In this document: positions 36,950 to 46,996 of the stretch, piece by piece
Position numbering within the stretch: position 1 is the stretch's first letter
How the letters are laid out: each line of letters opens with the position of its first letter
Assembly: GCF_963678635.1 (NCBI RefSeq)
Contig: NC_087070.1
Span: 25,910,007 to 25,974,006, forward strand
Reading direction: 5' to 3'
DNA: 64,000 nucleotides
From: Symsagittifera roscoffensis
Lineage: Eukaryota; Xenacoelomorpha; Acoela; Convolutidae
Translations under genes and position numbers: made by a program
The notes under the pieces: model-generated
What the model saw: only the letters and a program-made list of their open reading frames with translations
Told to the model about the DNA's origin: nothing
Databases searched by the model: none

Positions 36950-37168
36950 CTTTTTCTTCCACGCAAAATGAGGGGCCACAAACAGTCATTGGACTCAGTT
37001 GAGTTATATACCATATTAAAGCCTTTTTAGTCGTGATTCGAATAACATTATATTGGGAATTTTTTGATGTCATTAGAATCACGGCTAAAAAGGATTTAAT
37101 ATGATTTATAACTCAACCGATTCCGAGGACTATTTGTGGTACCTGATTTTGCGTGGAAAAAAGTAAAA
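36950..37168. repeat. Long imperfect palindrome (foldback element)
   Basis: The left arm (about 36,955-37,048: CTTCCACGCAAAATGAGG...CTTTTTAGTCGTGATTCGAA) is the reverse complement of the right arm (about 37,070-37,163: TTAGAATCACGGCTAAAAAG...CTGATTTTGCGTGGAAAAAAG) at roughly 80% over 90 bases. The spacer is about 20 bases. Single arms occur at 27,201 and 31,553. It is likely a foldback or MITE-type DNA element. Confidence 0.75.
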
Positions 37169-37678
37169 TACCCCTGTATACAATGTTTGAGAAAAAATTG
37201 GTTTGAAGTTTTTGATTTTTCGTCAATTTTAGAGAGAGTAAAGCGATCGAGTAACGTTTAATATGTATCAAAATTACCAATTTAGGCTAAAAGTTGATAA
37301 TTTTACTTAAATAAAATATAGTTTTGGATGCTTTAAAAACCGTTTCTCTGAAAAAAAAGATCAAAAAGACTAAATATCTAGGCGTTTGAATAGCCCTATC
37401 ATCACACGACTACAAGAAAAGACGCTAACTTGATTAAAAAAATCTGAGAATGTGGTCGGAACATTCTGTGCTACTTCCACAGCAACCGGCTATCCTTGTT
37501 TGATATTTGCTGGTTTTTCGACCGTCGTTCGCCTATATAGAGAATAGTTAGTTGTCTTTGGGCTCGTATTTAATGTTTAAGGCTGACATCTGTGTAAAGG
37601 GTTGGAATAAAAAATATGTCATCAGCATATTGTCTGCGACATTAGTTTTTCGTATTAATTGTGATTTTTTTTTCAGAA
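37169..37678. other. Repeat remnant and 5' flank of REXO4
   Basis: Bases 37,195-37,370 resemble 31,660-31,830 (foldback family). The final TTTTTTTTTCAG (acceptor AG at 37,675-37,676) lies two bases before the REXO4 start codon. Confidence 0.45.
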
Positions 37679-39684
37679 ATGTCGTGTGATGTTAACTGGC
37701 TGAAATTGCAGATGGTAATTAAACAAAAGCAGAACGAAAAGCAAGCAAGCAAAGTCACTAAAAATGAGCGTTCTAGTACCTCGATTAAGAATGATACAAC
37801 ACGGAAGCAACAGATTCCCAGACCCTCCAAGACGAAAACCACAGTTAGCGTCGGGCAAGATGCAAATGTAAAAGCTTCGAAGTCAAATTCTGCATCAAAA
37901 TCATTCAGCGCTCCGAACCTGAAAAGAAAGGAAACGAATAGCTCATACAAGGTTAATACAGGTTCGTATTTTTGAATTTCTCAAAAGTTGAAAATAATAT
38001 CCGAATTTTGTTTCCTACATTGCAGAAGCTTGGGGTTAAGGCTGAAACACAATCATACTTCAGTAAAGAGGACTGGGACGATGTCAATTTCGACGTAATG
38101 CCTGCTCCTAAAATACTAAAACGGGACCGCATTTTTGAAAAATTTTTACTGGATGACCAGGGATACCTTATCGATGGTCTAGAAACCTCTGATCAGAAAG
38201 AAAGAAGCGCTTTTCAAAAAAGGGATCCGGAACGTGGAGAAGACCATTTAAGGATCCCAGAAAGGATAAAAGAAACGGCGAATAGTAATAGACAGTTGCA
38301 GTTAGAATTACCGACATCGATGATGGAGCCGACAAAGGCGGTTGCATTGGATTGTGAGATGGTGGGAGCTTTGAAGGCGGGATCCTTCAGTCTGCTAGCG
38401 AGGGTTTCAATTGTGAACTCACATGGCCATCCTTTGTTAGTATGAATTGATGCAAAGTTGAGTTTCGTTACAGCTCACAAGTTATATTCAGCAAAACGAA
38501 TTAAGGTTTCTGTTTATCTTGTGAGCTAAGTTTCTAAAGACTTAAGCTGTTGGCTATGTTTGAAAGTTGACAATTTCTAGGACTAAGATGATTGTGAAAT
38601 CTTTTTGTTCAAATTCGTCTACACCAGTTCGTTATCCACTATTTTAAACGCCAAATGGCTCGAGTCTTTCAATCTTTCAACTGTGAAGTTTGCTTTTATC
38701 AGATATGACAAGTATGTGAAGCCAGAAGTGGACATTACAGACTACAGGACTGAGTTATCGGGTATAACAGCCGAGAAACTGAGCGAGAAGGGAGAGCCCC
38801 TGCAGAAAGTGCAGAAAGAAGTGGCTCAGTTACTTAAGGGCAGAGTTGTAATTGGCCATGCAATCCCAAACGATTTCAAGGTGTCGTAGTTAGATGTGAT
38901 AGTTTTATGGTAGATGTGAACAAAGGGGCATGATTGATTGACAGGCAGAAAAATAATAAGAACGAATCGTGTTGCTGAAAATATATTTTTTGTAATTTTG
39001 GGGCAGAATTTTGTTTGGAAACATCGGTGTCTATTGTCGAAAAATTCGTTGAGGTTCATCAAAATATAAGTATTTTGGTTTTGTCTGTTTTCAATTGATT
39101 AAAGTTTTTATTAATTTTTTCACTCAAGTTGAAATTATCCTAGGTCCTATTTCTGAGCCACCCCAAGCGAGACACCCGGGATACAAGCATGTACCCGCCT
39201 TTCCGCAAGCTGGCCTCGGGTCCCAGGAAAACTCCGGCACTTCGCGTGCTCGCAGAAAAAATACTTGGAATCCAGATCCAATCGGGAGAACATGACTCAA
39301 TCCAAGATGCGCAAGTGGCAATGAAATTGTACATGACAAATAGAAGCAAGTGGGAATGTTGGTTAGGAAGGAAACTTGCCAAATTGAAAGGTTACTCTTT
39401 TTAATGAATGTTCAAGAAACAGATTTTGATGTTGCAATATTGATCGTTTGATTGATTGATTGCGCCTTTAGTCGGGTTGACTCATTAGTCATGTTAAACC
39501 TGTTTTCATTTTTAAAGATAAATTCTTTCAAAAAAGGACTGATTTTGCTCTATTTGACTGAAATTTTTTTTTCATTTCAGGTAAACAGGAGTTGGAGGTT
39601 GTTGAACAAGACGGGTCGTTGTCAAAGGGAAAAGAGCCAAGAAAAAGAAAAAGAAAGAAAGGAAGAGGTTCAAAAAGCAAATGA
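37679..39684 (+). CDS. REXO4: REXO4-like DEDDh 3'-5' RNA exonuclease, 5 exons
   Basis: Exons 37679-37951, 38026-38435, 38703-38880, 39144-39390 and 39581-39684 join in frame to 403 residues (human REXO4 is about 420). The family are nucleolar exonucleases of the DEDDh type, relatives of yeast Rex4, tied to rRNA processing. Catalytic motifs are complete: Exo [11 protein letters not shown] (D200, E202), Exo [11 protein letters not shown] (D285), Exo [13 protein letters not shown] (H337, D342). [20 protein letters not shown] and [13 protein letters not shown] are also typical. The N-terminal 190 residues are basic and low in complexity. The last exon codes a very basic tail ([16 protein letters not shown]), a likely nuclear or nucleolar signal. 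If the last intron is kept, the protein would end KGYSF instead. Acceptor TTTCAG lies two bases before the ATG and no 5' exon is seen. AATAAA at 39,738 fits polyadenylation. Confidence 0.93.
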
Positions 39685-39737
39685 ATTTCTTCAATTTTGG
39701 AGTAATTGAAATTTTTTGTTTATGGAAATCTTGTTCC

Positions 39738-39743
39738 AATAAA
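39738..39743 (+). terminator. AATAAA polyadenylation signal of REXO4
   Basis: Canonical hexamer 54 bases after the stop codon, followed by T/G-rich sequence (TTGTTGTTTTT). Confidence 0.6.
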
Positions 39744-40347
39744 TTGTTGTTTTTCCTTTAACTCTCTCATTGTTTCTCATTTTTTCTGAGCACAGATGAT
39801 CTCATCGTCTGCGAGCTAAGTTCATATTTTTTTTCAAAAAGACTTAATTATTTTCAAAAATATATTATTGACTTTGTCAAATTACATTATTTGATCATCT
39901 TGTGGATCATATTATTTTTTTTAACAGCGTTTCCTTTTTTAATTGTCAGTAAACCTAGTGAAGATACTTCTATAGATTGTGTTTTTTTTTGCGCAGCAGG
40001 AAATCTTTTACCTTTTGACCAGCGAGCTTTGTCAAGTTGGATTATAGACTTTTCTGGCTAAAATTAATGATTGTTTGACCCCTCGGCTCAGATTAAATTA
40101 AAATTGAGGTTGTAATCTGCACATATGGTGTAGATGTAACACACATACCTGCAAAGACAAAGTCGGAAAGAATCAGTTTTTTTAATTAAAAATTTTCGGC
40201 GTGACAAAAAAATCGTTGTCAGACTTTATTTGGTTATGGTGCATGTTTAAACATGTTTTTTATTACTAAAATTCAGAATCCTTTCAATATTCCCGTTATG
40301 TGCTAGTATTTGCGTTCCAAAAAATTTGCTGAATCTTTGTTTTTGTT
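39744..40347. other. Intergenic, no gene seen
   Basis: AT-rich with no coding frame or clear repeat landmarks. Confidence 0.4.
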
Positions 40348-40640
40348 ACCCCTGCAATAAGCAAGGGTGTTCCAATCGGGTATTAGACTTTTTCCCCCGT
40401 TAACAATTTTGTTAACAGATTGACTGAAATTAGTTGGTAAGTTTTTTTTTTAAATTGACTAGTACTGCTAATGCGTCATAATTGGCTTGCGTCACTTAGC
40501 AATTATGTAGACTCGGAATTGGCGTGCGTCACTGATGAAATTTTGTAGGCTCAAAGTTTTACTCATTCAGCTTTTCCTAGTAGCGTTATGGGTCATATTT
40601 TTGCTTGTGTATGCGAAGTGCAACTTTGACTGTGTCGAAA
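40348..40640 (+). repeat. Short hairpin-bounded repeat (about 290 bp)
   Basis: Starts ACCCCTGC-AATAA-GCAAGGGT (one mismatch in an 8-bp stem), then GTTCCAATCGGGTATTAGAC and TTTTTCCCCCGTTAACAA. It ends GTATGCGAAGTGCAACTTTG, then ACTGTGT. Both ends are seen in one short copy, which helps define the element limits. Confidence 0.65.
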
Positions 40641-41329
40641 TTTGTTACTAACGTTGGTACACGTTTTACAAATTCAAAAAGCCTCAAGGTGGTTAAATAT
40701 TTTTATGGAACTTGAAATTGCAAAAAAGGATATATTTTTTTGATTTATCGGCGGTGTTTAAATTATTTATCAGGAGTGAAAGTTACTTATTTCTTTGTTT
40801 TCGAATTTTGAACGCCGCTGGTCAAAATAGTTTGCATTGCAGGTCTAGCTCAGCTTTCTTCATAACAATTAGATACAAAAAGGTTGTCGAGCGTGGCTAA
40901 TTTAGTAATGTAGTATAGTAAATTTTCGGTTTTTTCTTATCACTACGAATAAAAAACGGCACAAGTTTGAAAAAAATGTGCTTTTCAGTTATGTGGTTTG
41001 AACTCTCTGGGCTACTTGCACAGCAACGATCTACTTTTGTTAGCTGGTCTTTTAAAAATTTTACTTTTCTCTGCATTTTTTTAAATAGAAAGGCAAAGTA
41101 TGCTCCGAAATCGTAAGAGATGCGAAAGCAATTTATTTTTTTTCGAACGGAGTTTATTTTTTAGAAAAAGAACACCCAAGAATTTTTTAAATTTAAATTG
41201 AATTAGATCAATTGTCAATCGTAAAAGATTGAAATTCGAAGAGTTAAAATAAATAATTTTTTTGTTTGAAAGTATCTGAAGAAAGTTTCGTTTTTTGTTG
41301 TCTTTGAGATCTTCCAATTTTTCTCTCGT
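40641..41329. other. Intergenic, no gene seen
   Basis: No convincing coding frame. Frames of 60-80 codons on either strand are AT-rich and lack domains. Confidence 0.4.
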
Positions 41330-41690
41330 GGTTTGACTTTTTGATGGCTTTTAAAGCTCAAACTCTAACTTAATTTAAATGAATTTGCCAAAAAGAAGCT
41401 CTCCAATTTCAAAAGGGCAACTGGCACAAAAATAATCGAACGAAAAGAGGGTTTTCAGAAAAGAGGATTTTGATTATTAGAATTCCCAGCGTAACAGAAA
41501 ATTCTTTTTGACTCCGTTTTCCTATTGGATTAGTTTCATGAATAAAACGTGTGTAAAATTCTTGAATTTGAAAAAATGTTAACGTTAAATGTTATTTTGA
41601 GTAGGATTCAAAATGTTTTTTTTTCCGGTTTCCGTTAGTTCATTGACACTTTCCCAAGTTTCTGTTGGCCATGTTATTTGAGTTCTAAAA
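41330..41690 (+). repeat. Decayed copy of the dispersed ~400-bp repeat
   Basis: TTTGATGGCTTTTAAAGCTC, GAATTCCCAGCGTAACAG, TTTTCCTATTGGATTAGTTT and finally GTTCATTGACACTTTCCCAA plus GTTTCTGTTGGCCATG match other copies (47,690, 34,790). Confidence 0.55.
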
Positions 41691-41768
41691 GCGAAGAGTT
41701 TCAGATTATATGTGCATGGTAAAGCTCATTTTCATCTCATAATTGTTCTGGAGTGCAGTACCTTCACC

Positions 41769-43733
41769 ATGAATTCAAACCCGGAGTATTCCGTCACTAT
41801 TGTGGACAGGTCAGTGGCTGCAGTTGAAAACAAACCGGAGAGGACCCTTGCTTCGGGGATGGACTCGTACCCTACCCATTCTATGTTCAACTTGGAAACG
41901 CCCTTCTATCCTATCACTCCCGACATACCTGACAGGTGTGAAAAGTGTGGGTTTCACGTACGCATGTCCCTAAAGTATGATCACGATCTGTTCCATAGGG
42001 CTCTGAACACTCTTGGTTACAAGGGAACGGATTGGCCCTCAGAAATAGAAGACTTGATAGAAAAACGCCGCCAAGTTGTAAATGAAGCGACTAAAAAGTT
42101 TGAAACTGCCAAACAAGCGAAACAAGGATCGAAAAATGCAAAGTATAAAGAAAAGTTTCTGCAATTTGTAACTGAGGTCAATATCGCGTTTTCGGTTGTA
42201 AAGATGTACATAGAAGATGAATATGAAATCGGTCAGAAACCTCATTCGACGGTTTACGTAGCTGCTAAGACAAACGTCACCATACCTTATAAGGAAGCAA
42301 ACTCGAATGTGCTGCTGACTGCAATGCTTAACGAACCAAATCTAAGGTGGCAAAGTCAGTTACTTAACCACTCTGTTTACATTGACGATCTTCTCGGTTC
42401 TTTTCCGGACGAAGTTTTGACTGAATATGCATTGAGTAACGTCAATGATCCCGAGATTTTGAAGCGATCAGTTCAGTTCATGGGATTGTATTCAGGTTAC
42501 AACGGAGAAGCAGCTTCACATTTATGCTACGCCAGATTTCACCAAGAAATGGCCACTCGATTCCACAATTTAATTGCAAGGTATGCCCGGTCAGACTTCT
42601 CTGTACGCAAAGTAGACATCGAACTCAGCCGAACCCGAATGATGAAGTTGAAAAATAGCGACTACGGGAAAGCTGTCAAAAACTGTTTTGTTGAGACTTT
42701 TCAACGTATTGATGATCTGCTTTGCATGGGCGAAGGTGAATCGAGTACAGTGCGTTGGTCTGGCGTTTCAGTATCGACTTGCCTGTTCGAAAAACATGAC
42801 GGAATATTATTTGTTCATGTTGCCAATTGCGGCGATAATCGAGTTCTAGCGTGTAGGGACGGTGAGGCTATCAGGTTAAGTAAAACACATGTCATGGAAA
42901 CACAATCGGAAAGAAAACGATTTGAAGAGAAACCAGAGTGTCGTAAATACATGAAGAAAGTGGGAAGAAGTCACGCCACTAGAGGTCTAGGAAATCTAGG
43001 GGACAAAATTTTGCGACAAGTTGCAATTCCAGTACCATCGTGTGCCTCATATGTTTTAGACGACTCAACCGAGTTCATTTTGATCGGATCTCGGGGACTT
43101 TTCAATGTCCTTTCGGAGTCTCAATGCATCAAGATTTGCAAAAGTGTCTTGCCAAAGTATTTCATGGAGATCAAGAAAAGTGTGGAAGAACATTTGGTTT
43201 CCGAGGACGAAGACCTAAATCGGAACAAAACGGTGACGTTTCAAAGCCCTAGTAGAATACAAGAGATCCTGCAAGGAAATAGCAAAGAATTGGACTCTTC
43301 GTTCTCAGAGGAAAAACAGAACGAAGTAGAAAAGTCGGAAGAAAACAGGAATGATTTGGATGTCGAGCCAAGCGAAAAAGACAAACACCAACAAAATGGG
43401 ATCGAAAGTTCAGAAGGATCTCCGATAGTTTCCCGAGTACACTCGCCTTCGAATAGCACTCAAAACGGGTCTGAAGTTGTGGAAGAGCGACATGTCAGCG
43501 AATCAGAAGTGTTTAAAGGACTTACACTGAAGGCTCTGCGAGGCGAATTATCGAATGTTACAGTCGATGCGAGGACAGATTGGTACCAATATTTGCCCTC
43601 GATTGCCAAAAATATCTGCGAGAAAATTTGTCTGAGTGCGATGAAGAATGGATGCAAAGAGAATGTCAGCTGTGCTCTGATATTCCTGCCCGCAATTAAA
43701 CGAAGAGTGGACTTTGATGAAACTGACGAATAG
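41769..43733 (+). CDS. PP2D1: PP2D1-like PP2C-fold pseudophosphatase, single exon
   Basis: The 654-residue frame runs without introns from ACCATGA. Residues 235-460 and 585-640 form a PP2C (PPM) fold: FMGLYSGYNGEAAS (237-250), VRWSGVSVSTCLFE (328-341), VHVANCGDNRVLACRDGEA, ATRGLGNLGD, FILIGSRGLFNVLS (436-449), CKENVSCALIFL. The metal-binding aspartates are replaced: DGHGG-like is SGYNG, SDGLWD-like is SRGLFN, DNVT-like is ENVS, so catalysis is unlikely. The VxWSG...TC and TTRGLG blocks fit vertebrate PP2D1 better than TAB1, as I recall them. N-terminal C57-x2-C60-x11-H72-x3-H76 could bind zinc. An acidic, low-complexity insert (about 475-585) interrupts the fold before its last strand. Acceptor-like GGAGTGCAG sits ten bases before the ATG. 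Function is unknown; scaffold or regulator is inference. The single-exon form could mean an old retrocopy. Confidence 0.85.
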   Translation: MNSNPEYSVTIVDRSVAAVENKPERTLASGMDSYPTHSMFNLETPFYPITPDIPDRCEKCGFHVRMSLKYDHDLFHRALNTLGYKGTDWPSEIEDLIEKRRQVVNEATKKFETAKQAKQGSKNAKYKEKFLQFVTEVNIAFSVVKMYIEDEYEIGQKPHSTVYVAAKTNVTIPYKEANSNVLLTAMLNEPNLRWQSQLLNHSVYIDDLLGSFPDEVLTEYALSNVNDPEILKRSVQFMGLYSGYNGEAASHLCYARFHQEMATRFHNLIARYARSDFSVRKVDIELSRTRMMKLKNSDYGKAVKNCFVETFQRIDDLLCMGEGESSTVRWSGVSVSTCLFEKHDGILFVHVANCGDNRVLACRDGEAIRLSKTHVMETQSERKRFEEKPECRKYMKKVGRSHATRGLGNLGDKILRQVAIPVPSCASYVLDDSTEFILIGSRGLFNVLSESQCIKICKSVLPKYFMEIKKSVEEHLVSEDEDLNRNKTVTFQSPSRIQEILQGNSKELDSSFSEEKQNEVEKSEENRNDLDVEPSEKDKHQQNGIESSEGSPIVSRVHSPSNSTQNGSEVVEERHVSESEVFKGLTLKALRGELSNVTVDARTDWYQYLPSIAKNICEKICLSAMKNGCKENVSCALIFLPAIKRRVDFDETDE

Positions 43734-43972
43734 ATTAAATGCGCGACTGCTCCATATGTTTCCATACTAGAAGTTTATTTTTTTCTTTGAAGTTTTGATC
43801 ATGCAAAGACTGTAAATATTGTAAAAATGTATCAATGTAAATTTTTAAATAATGGCTACTTTCTCATCATACAATTTTTTGGTTTTTTTTTAATATCCTT
43901 GTAGTTCTTCAAGCAGAGAAATCAAGTGATCAACGAATATTCGACTTTTTTTGCAATTCTAGTTCTAGTCGA
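43734..43972. other. 3' flank of the PP2D1-like gene
   Basis: AT-rich with no canonical AATAAA seen near the stop. Nothing else is recognised. Confidence 0.4.
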
Positions 43973-44049
43973 AGTTTTGACATTTCGTTCAAGTTTTCCT
44001 CTATGAATGTGGAAAACTTGAACGTAATTGAAGTACATGTCATCAAACT
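43973..44049. repeat. 77-base hairpin with a perfect 14-bp stem
   Basis: CGTTCAAGTTTTCC (43,986-43,999) pairs exactly with GGAAAACTTGAACG (44,011-44,024) across an 11-base loop. Outer segments AGTTTTGACA and TGTCATCAAACT also pair, with an uneven internal loop (3 versus 13 bases). The size is like a microRNA precursor, but the uneven loop is a poor fit. It may be a small foldback repeat. Confidence 0.65.
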
Positions 44050-44134
44050 AAAATTGCTTTAGTATTAAAAAATCTGGTTTTACTATATAGAAAACTAATT
44101 TCCGATGTTTCATTTAGCGCTTATTATCTCACAA

Positions 44135-44194
44135 TAGTACAAAGGGGGACGAATCCCTGAGAGATGGGGGGCGTCCCCCCTAAATCCGCCCCTG
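44135..44194 (+). mobile_element. 3' end fragment of a hAT-type MITE
   Basis: AGTACAAAGGGGGACGAATC, then CCCCCCTAAATCCGCCCCTG, matches the right end of the intact MITE at 55,857-56,276 (TTAGTACAAAGGGG..., CCCCTAAATCCGCCCCTG). Only about 60 bp remain, ending 30 bp before the ORC4 start codon, so the old insertion lies in what should be the ORC4 promoter or leader. Confidence 0.7.
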
Positions 44195-44223
44195 GGTATG
44201 CTTATGTTTTCTAGATTTACAAC

Positions 44224-46728
44224 ATGGTAACGACAAGACGTACGAGAGTAGCCAGAGGAGCCTCATATCACGCGGTGTCTCCAAGAGTAACCAAGTGTCC
44301 AAGTGTCGAAGAGCAACCCAGAACGCCAAGAGTAGCTAGATCGAAATCCACTATACATGTAGCCAGTGTTAGAACCAAGAAAACTACTGCCAAACAGCAG
44401 TCCTCAATTGAACAGATCCCAGAATCAGCATTGAGTGAACTTCAAAATCTGGAATTTAAAGCTGCGATAAAAAGTAGTAAAAGCAAGAAATCCACTGTTG
44501 TTAAGCGTGAGCCAACAGCAACCATAGAGCAGATAGGGGACACAGTCATGAGTCAACTAATTGATTTGAAATGGAATGTACCCACTTTTACAAAACATTT
44601 GGAAAGTCACAGGCAAAACGTAGCTAATCTTATTACTCGTTGTGTTGAATTGAAAGAGAGCAACTCCATTTTACTTGAGGGTCCACCTGGAAGTGGCAAG
44701 AGAGGATTAGTAAGAAATGCAATCCGAAGTTATGAGCAATCTCGGAAAACTAACAACTCCAAAGGTCAACTGAAATTTGTTCAGCTCGACGGAGATGTAT
44801 TACCAGACGTGAAAAGTTGTCTCAGAGAAATTTCACGACAGTTGTTGGTGAATAACCGGAAGCATGAGCAACTCATGATAAATATAGCTGATATAAATGA
44901 GAACGAAGAAATTGATGACGATAAAATGGAGGTAGACGGAAGCACTGATATGTCTGGGGTTTCTATGACTGTGGGAAAGAGTCTATCTTTTGTTCTGAAC
45001 GCTCTTCAGGATTCGCGGTAGGTCGTTTCCTGGTAGAAAAAAAACAGTCTTTGGGAGACTTGGTTTCATGATCAGGTGTTGTCGAGGAAATTGCTTCCAA
45101 AGTTAGAGGATGAGTAAACCGGATCTTTGGCACGTTGGATCTAAAAATTTATCCGGGAAGATGCAATTTATGCTGGATAGCCATTTTTTTCTTGAAAACG
45201 TTTGATCGTAGAGTATTGCTCTGAGTTCATGTTTCAGAGACTCGGACGGCATAGTGTTTGTGCTGCAGTCTTTCGAGAATTTTGTTCAATCCAAGAACCA
45301 GATGCTGCTCTATAATCTCTTCGATACCTGCCAATCATTCAAGACTCCCCTTCTGGTCATCGCCCTGTCGGCCAGACTGGACTCTACCGAACTGCTAGAA
45401 AAGAGAGTCAAGTCTAGATTCTCACATAGGAGTATTGCACTCTCCCAGGACATGGCATTTGACCAGTGGACTGCGTGCGCAAAGGTAGGCTGAGATTAGT
45501 TTTCGACTTACCGACGATTGTAGTCTCGGGCTCTTTCTCTGAACCAAATTATGTCCGTTTTTTGAAAAAATCTGAAAATGGAATAAAACTGCGAAATGGG
45601 AAATGTTTGAACTGCAATAAGGACGGGTAGAACTTCTTGATAAAATTGTGTGATGCAATGGTTATAAAAACATTCATGTAATAGAAAACTGTGAGATGCA
45701 ATGGTGCTGAATATAACCACTGTACTCGTGACGTCATGACTGCAGATTCGAATTCACGTCATTGTGACTTTGCATTTGAGCTACTCTGCACTAGTTAATT
45801 GTCGGGACCCCGCAACACAAATCGACTTCTTCATAAACTCACCCACTCGCCCTTGAATATTGGCTCCTCCAATATGTTTTTGCTGGGGGGAGTGGTCTGA
45901 ATGAACCCCATCGGAGTTTTAATACCGTAAAATTTAGACCTACATTTTGAGAAAAATATGCCATTTATGAGAGCTCCAAATCAAAATAAAACTGTTTATT
46001 TTTTCAAAGATCATTTTTGGCGCAAGAGTAATTTATGAGTCTGAGTATTTTTACTACTCCAGTTGACTTGTTCTAAATCATTATAGGAGCTGCTCACAGT
46101 ATCACACTTGTCTAAATCAGACTCAGTCAGTCGCTCCTGGAACAAGGCAGTTGACACTTTCATCAATAGCGACTCCGTTCTTGTCACTTTAGAATGTCTC
46201 TTCCACTCTTTCCCGACAATCAACTTTCTCAAGTCACTGTTTCAACAGCTCATCTTCTCCTGTGATTTCGATAAACATTTTGACCTCACAAAATGTGATC
46301 ACTTGTTGGTATCGACATTGGCAAAAATGAACAGAGGAGTGCATAGCAATATACACAAAAATATATCAGTCTCTGAGTTAATTATGCTGGCCGCCATGTG
46401 TAAAATAGTGAAGCGGTCTGAAAACAATTGCGAAGACGTGACATTTGCTGCGGTTTATCAGGAGTACACGACGTTTGAAAGGCGAAACCAGACGCACAGG
46501 AAAATAGACAAATCACTAGCGATGAATTGTTTCGACTCACTTATTATGCTGAGAGTTGTTACACGCAGTGATTCGATTTGGCGCTTCGGTGGAAATAAAG
46601 CGGCCCTGAAAGTGTTTCGAAAGTTTCGACTGACTTTGGACGTGACAAAAGTGGAAGATATTATACGCAGGCATCCTGCTTGTCCAAGTAATATTAAAAT
46701 ATGGGCATTGGGAATCGGTGACGTTTGA
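44224..46728 (+). CDS. ORC4: Origin recognition complex subunit 4, 3 exons
   Basis: Exons 44224-45017, 45238-45484 and 46087-46728 give 560 residues (human 436). ORC4 is an AAA+ subunit of the complex that binds replication origins and loads MCM. The family blocks are clear: LITRCVELKESNSILLEGP (Walker A region), QMLLYNLFDTCQSFKTPL, LDSTELLEKRVKSRFSHR (the arginine-finger box that serves ORC1 in the human complex), and a C-terminal winged helix ending RRHPACPSNIKIWALG. Two oddities: Walker A reads GPPGSGKR (153-160, R where T/S is expected), and Walker B reads FVLQSFE where human has FILDEFD, so both acidic residues are gone. Own ATP hydrolysis is therefore doubtful. The first 110 residues are a basic extension with a repeated IEQI motif, and residues 226-245 are an acidic insert. 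Acceptor TTTTCTAG lies seven bases before ATG. AATAAA at 46,991. Confidence 0.93.
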
Positions 46729-46990
46729 GTTGAGTGCCTGAAAGGAACTTTGATAGATTCATCGATAGATTAATTTCTATGGAAAATAAGCTTAAGTGAA
46801 AGTTTTTTCCTATTCTGGTTCGAAGTGAAACTTCGTATTATATAAAAATTGTTTAGCTCCCAATTATCTTAGTGACTTCTAAAAATACCTTGGCTTAAAA
46901 AGAGAATTAGTTTGACGTGAATCATATGAGTTTTTTAGTACATTGTCAGTAGAGAATCCTACTAATATTTGTCTGATGTTTTGTATTTTG

Positions 46991-46996
46991 AATAAA
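46991..46996 (+). terminator. AATAAA polyadenylation signal, likely ORC4
   Basis: Canonical hexamer 263 bases after the ORC4 stop, followed by TTGGTTTGTTTTTGTC. A second AATAAA lies near 47,023. Confidence 0.5.

Noticed and set aside
41769-43733. Assignment as TAB1
   Set aside because: TAB1 is also a PP2C pseudophosphatase, but the VxWSGxSxxTC and TTRGLG-type blocks and the N-terminal C2H2 pattern fit PP2D1 better, and no TAK1-binding C-terminal motif is present. This rests on memory, so a profile search should decide.
43460-43765. 101-codon minus-strand frame
   Set aside because: It is the antisense shadow of the C-terminal part of the PP2D1-like gene.
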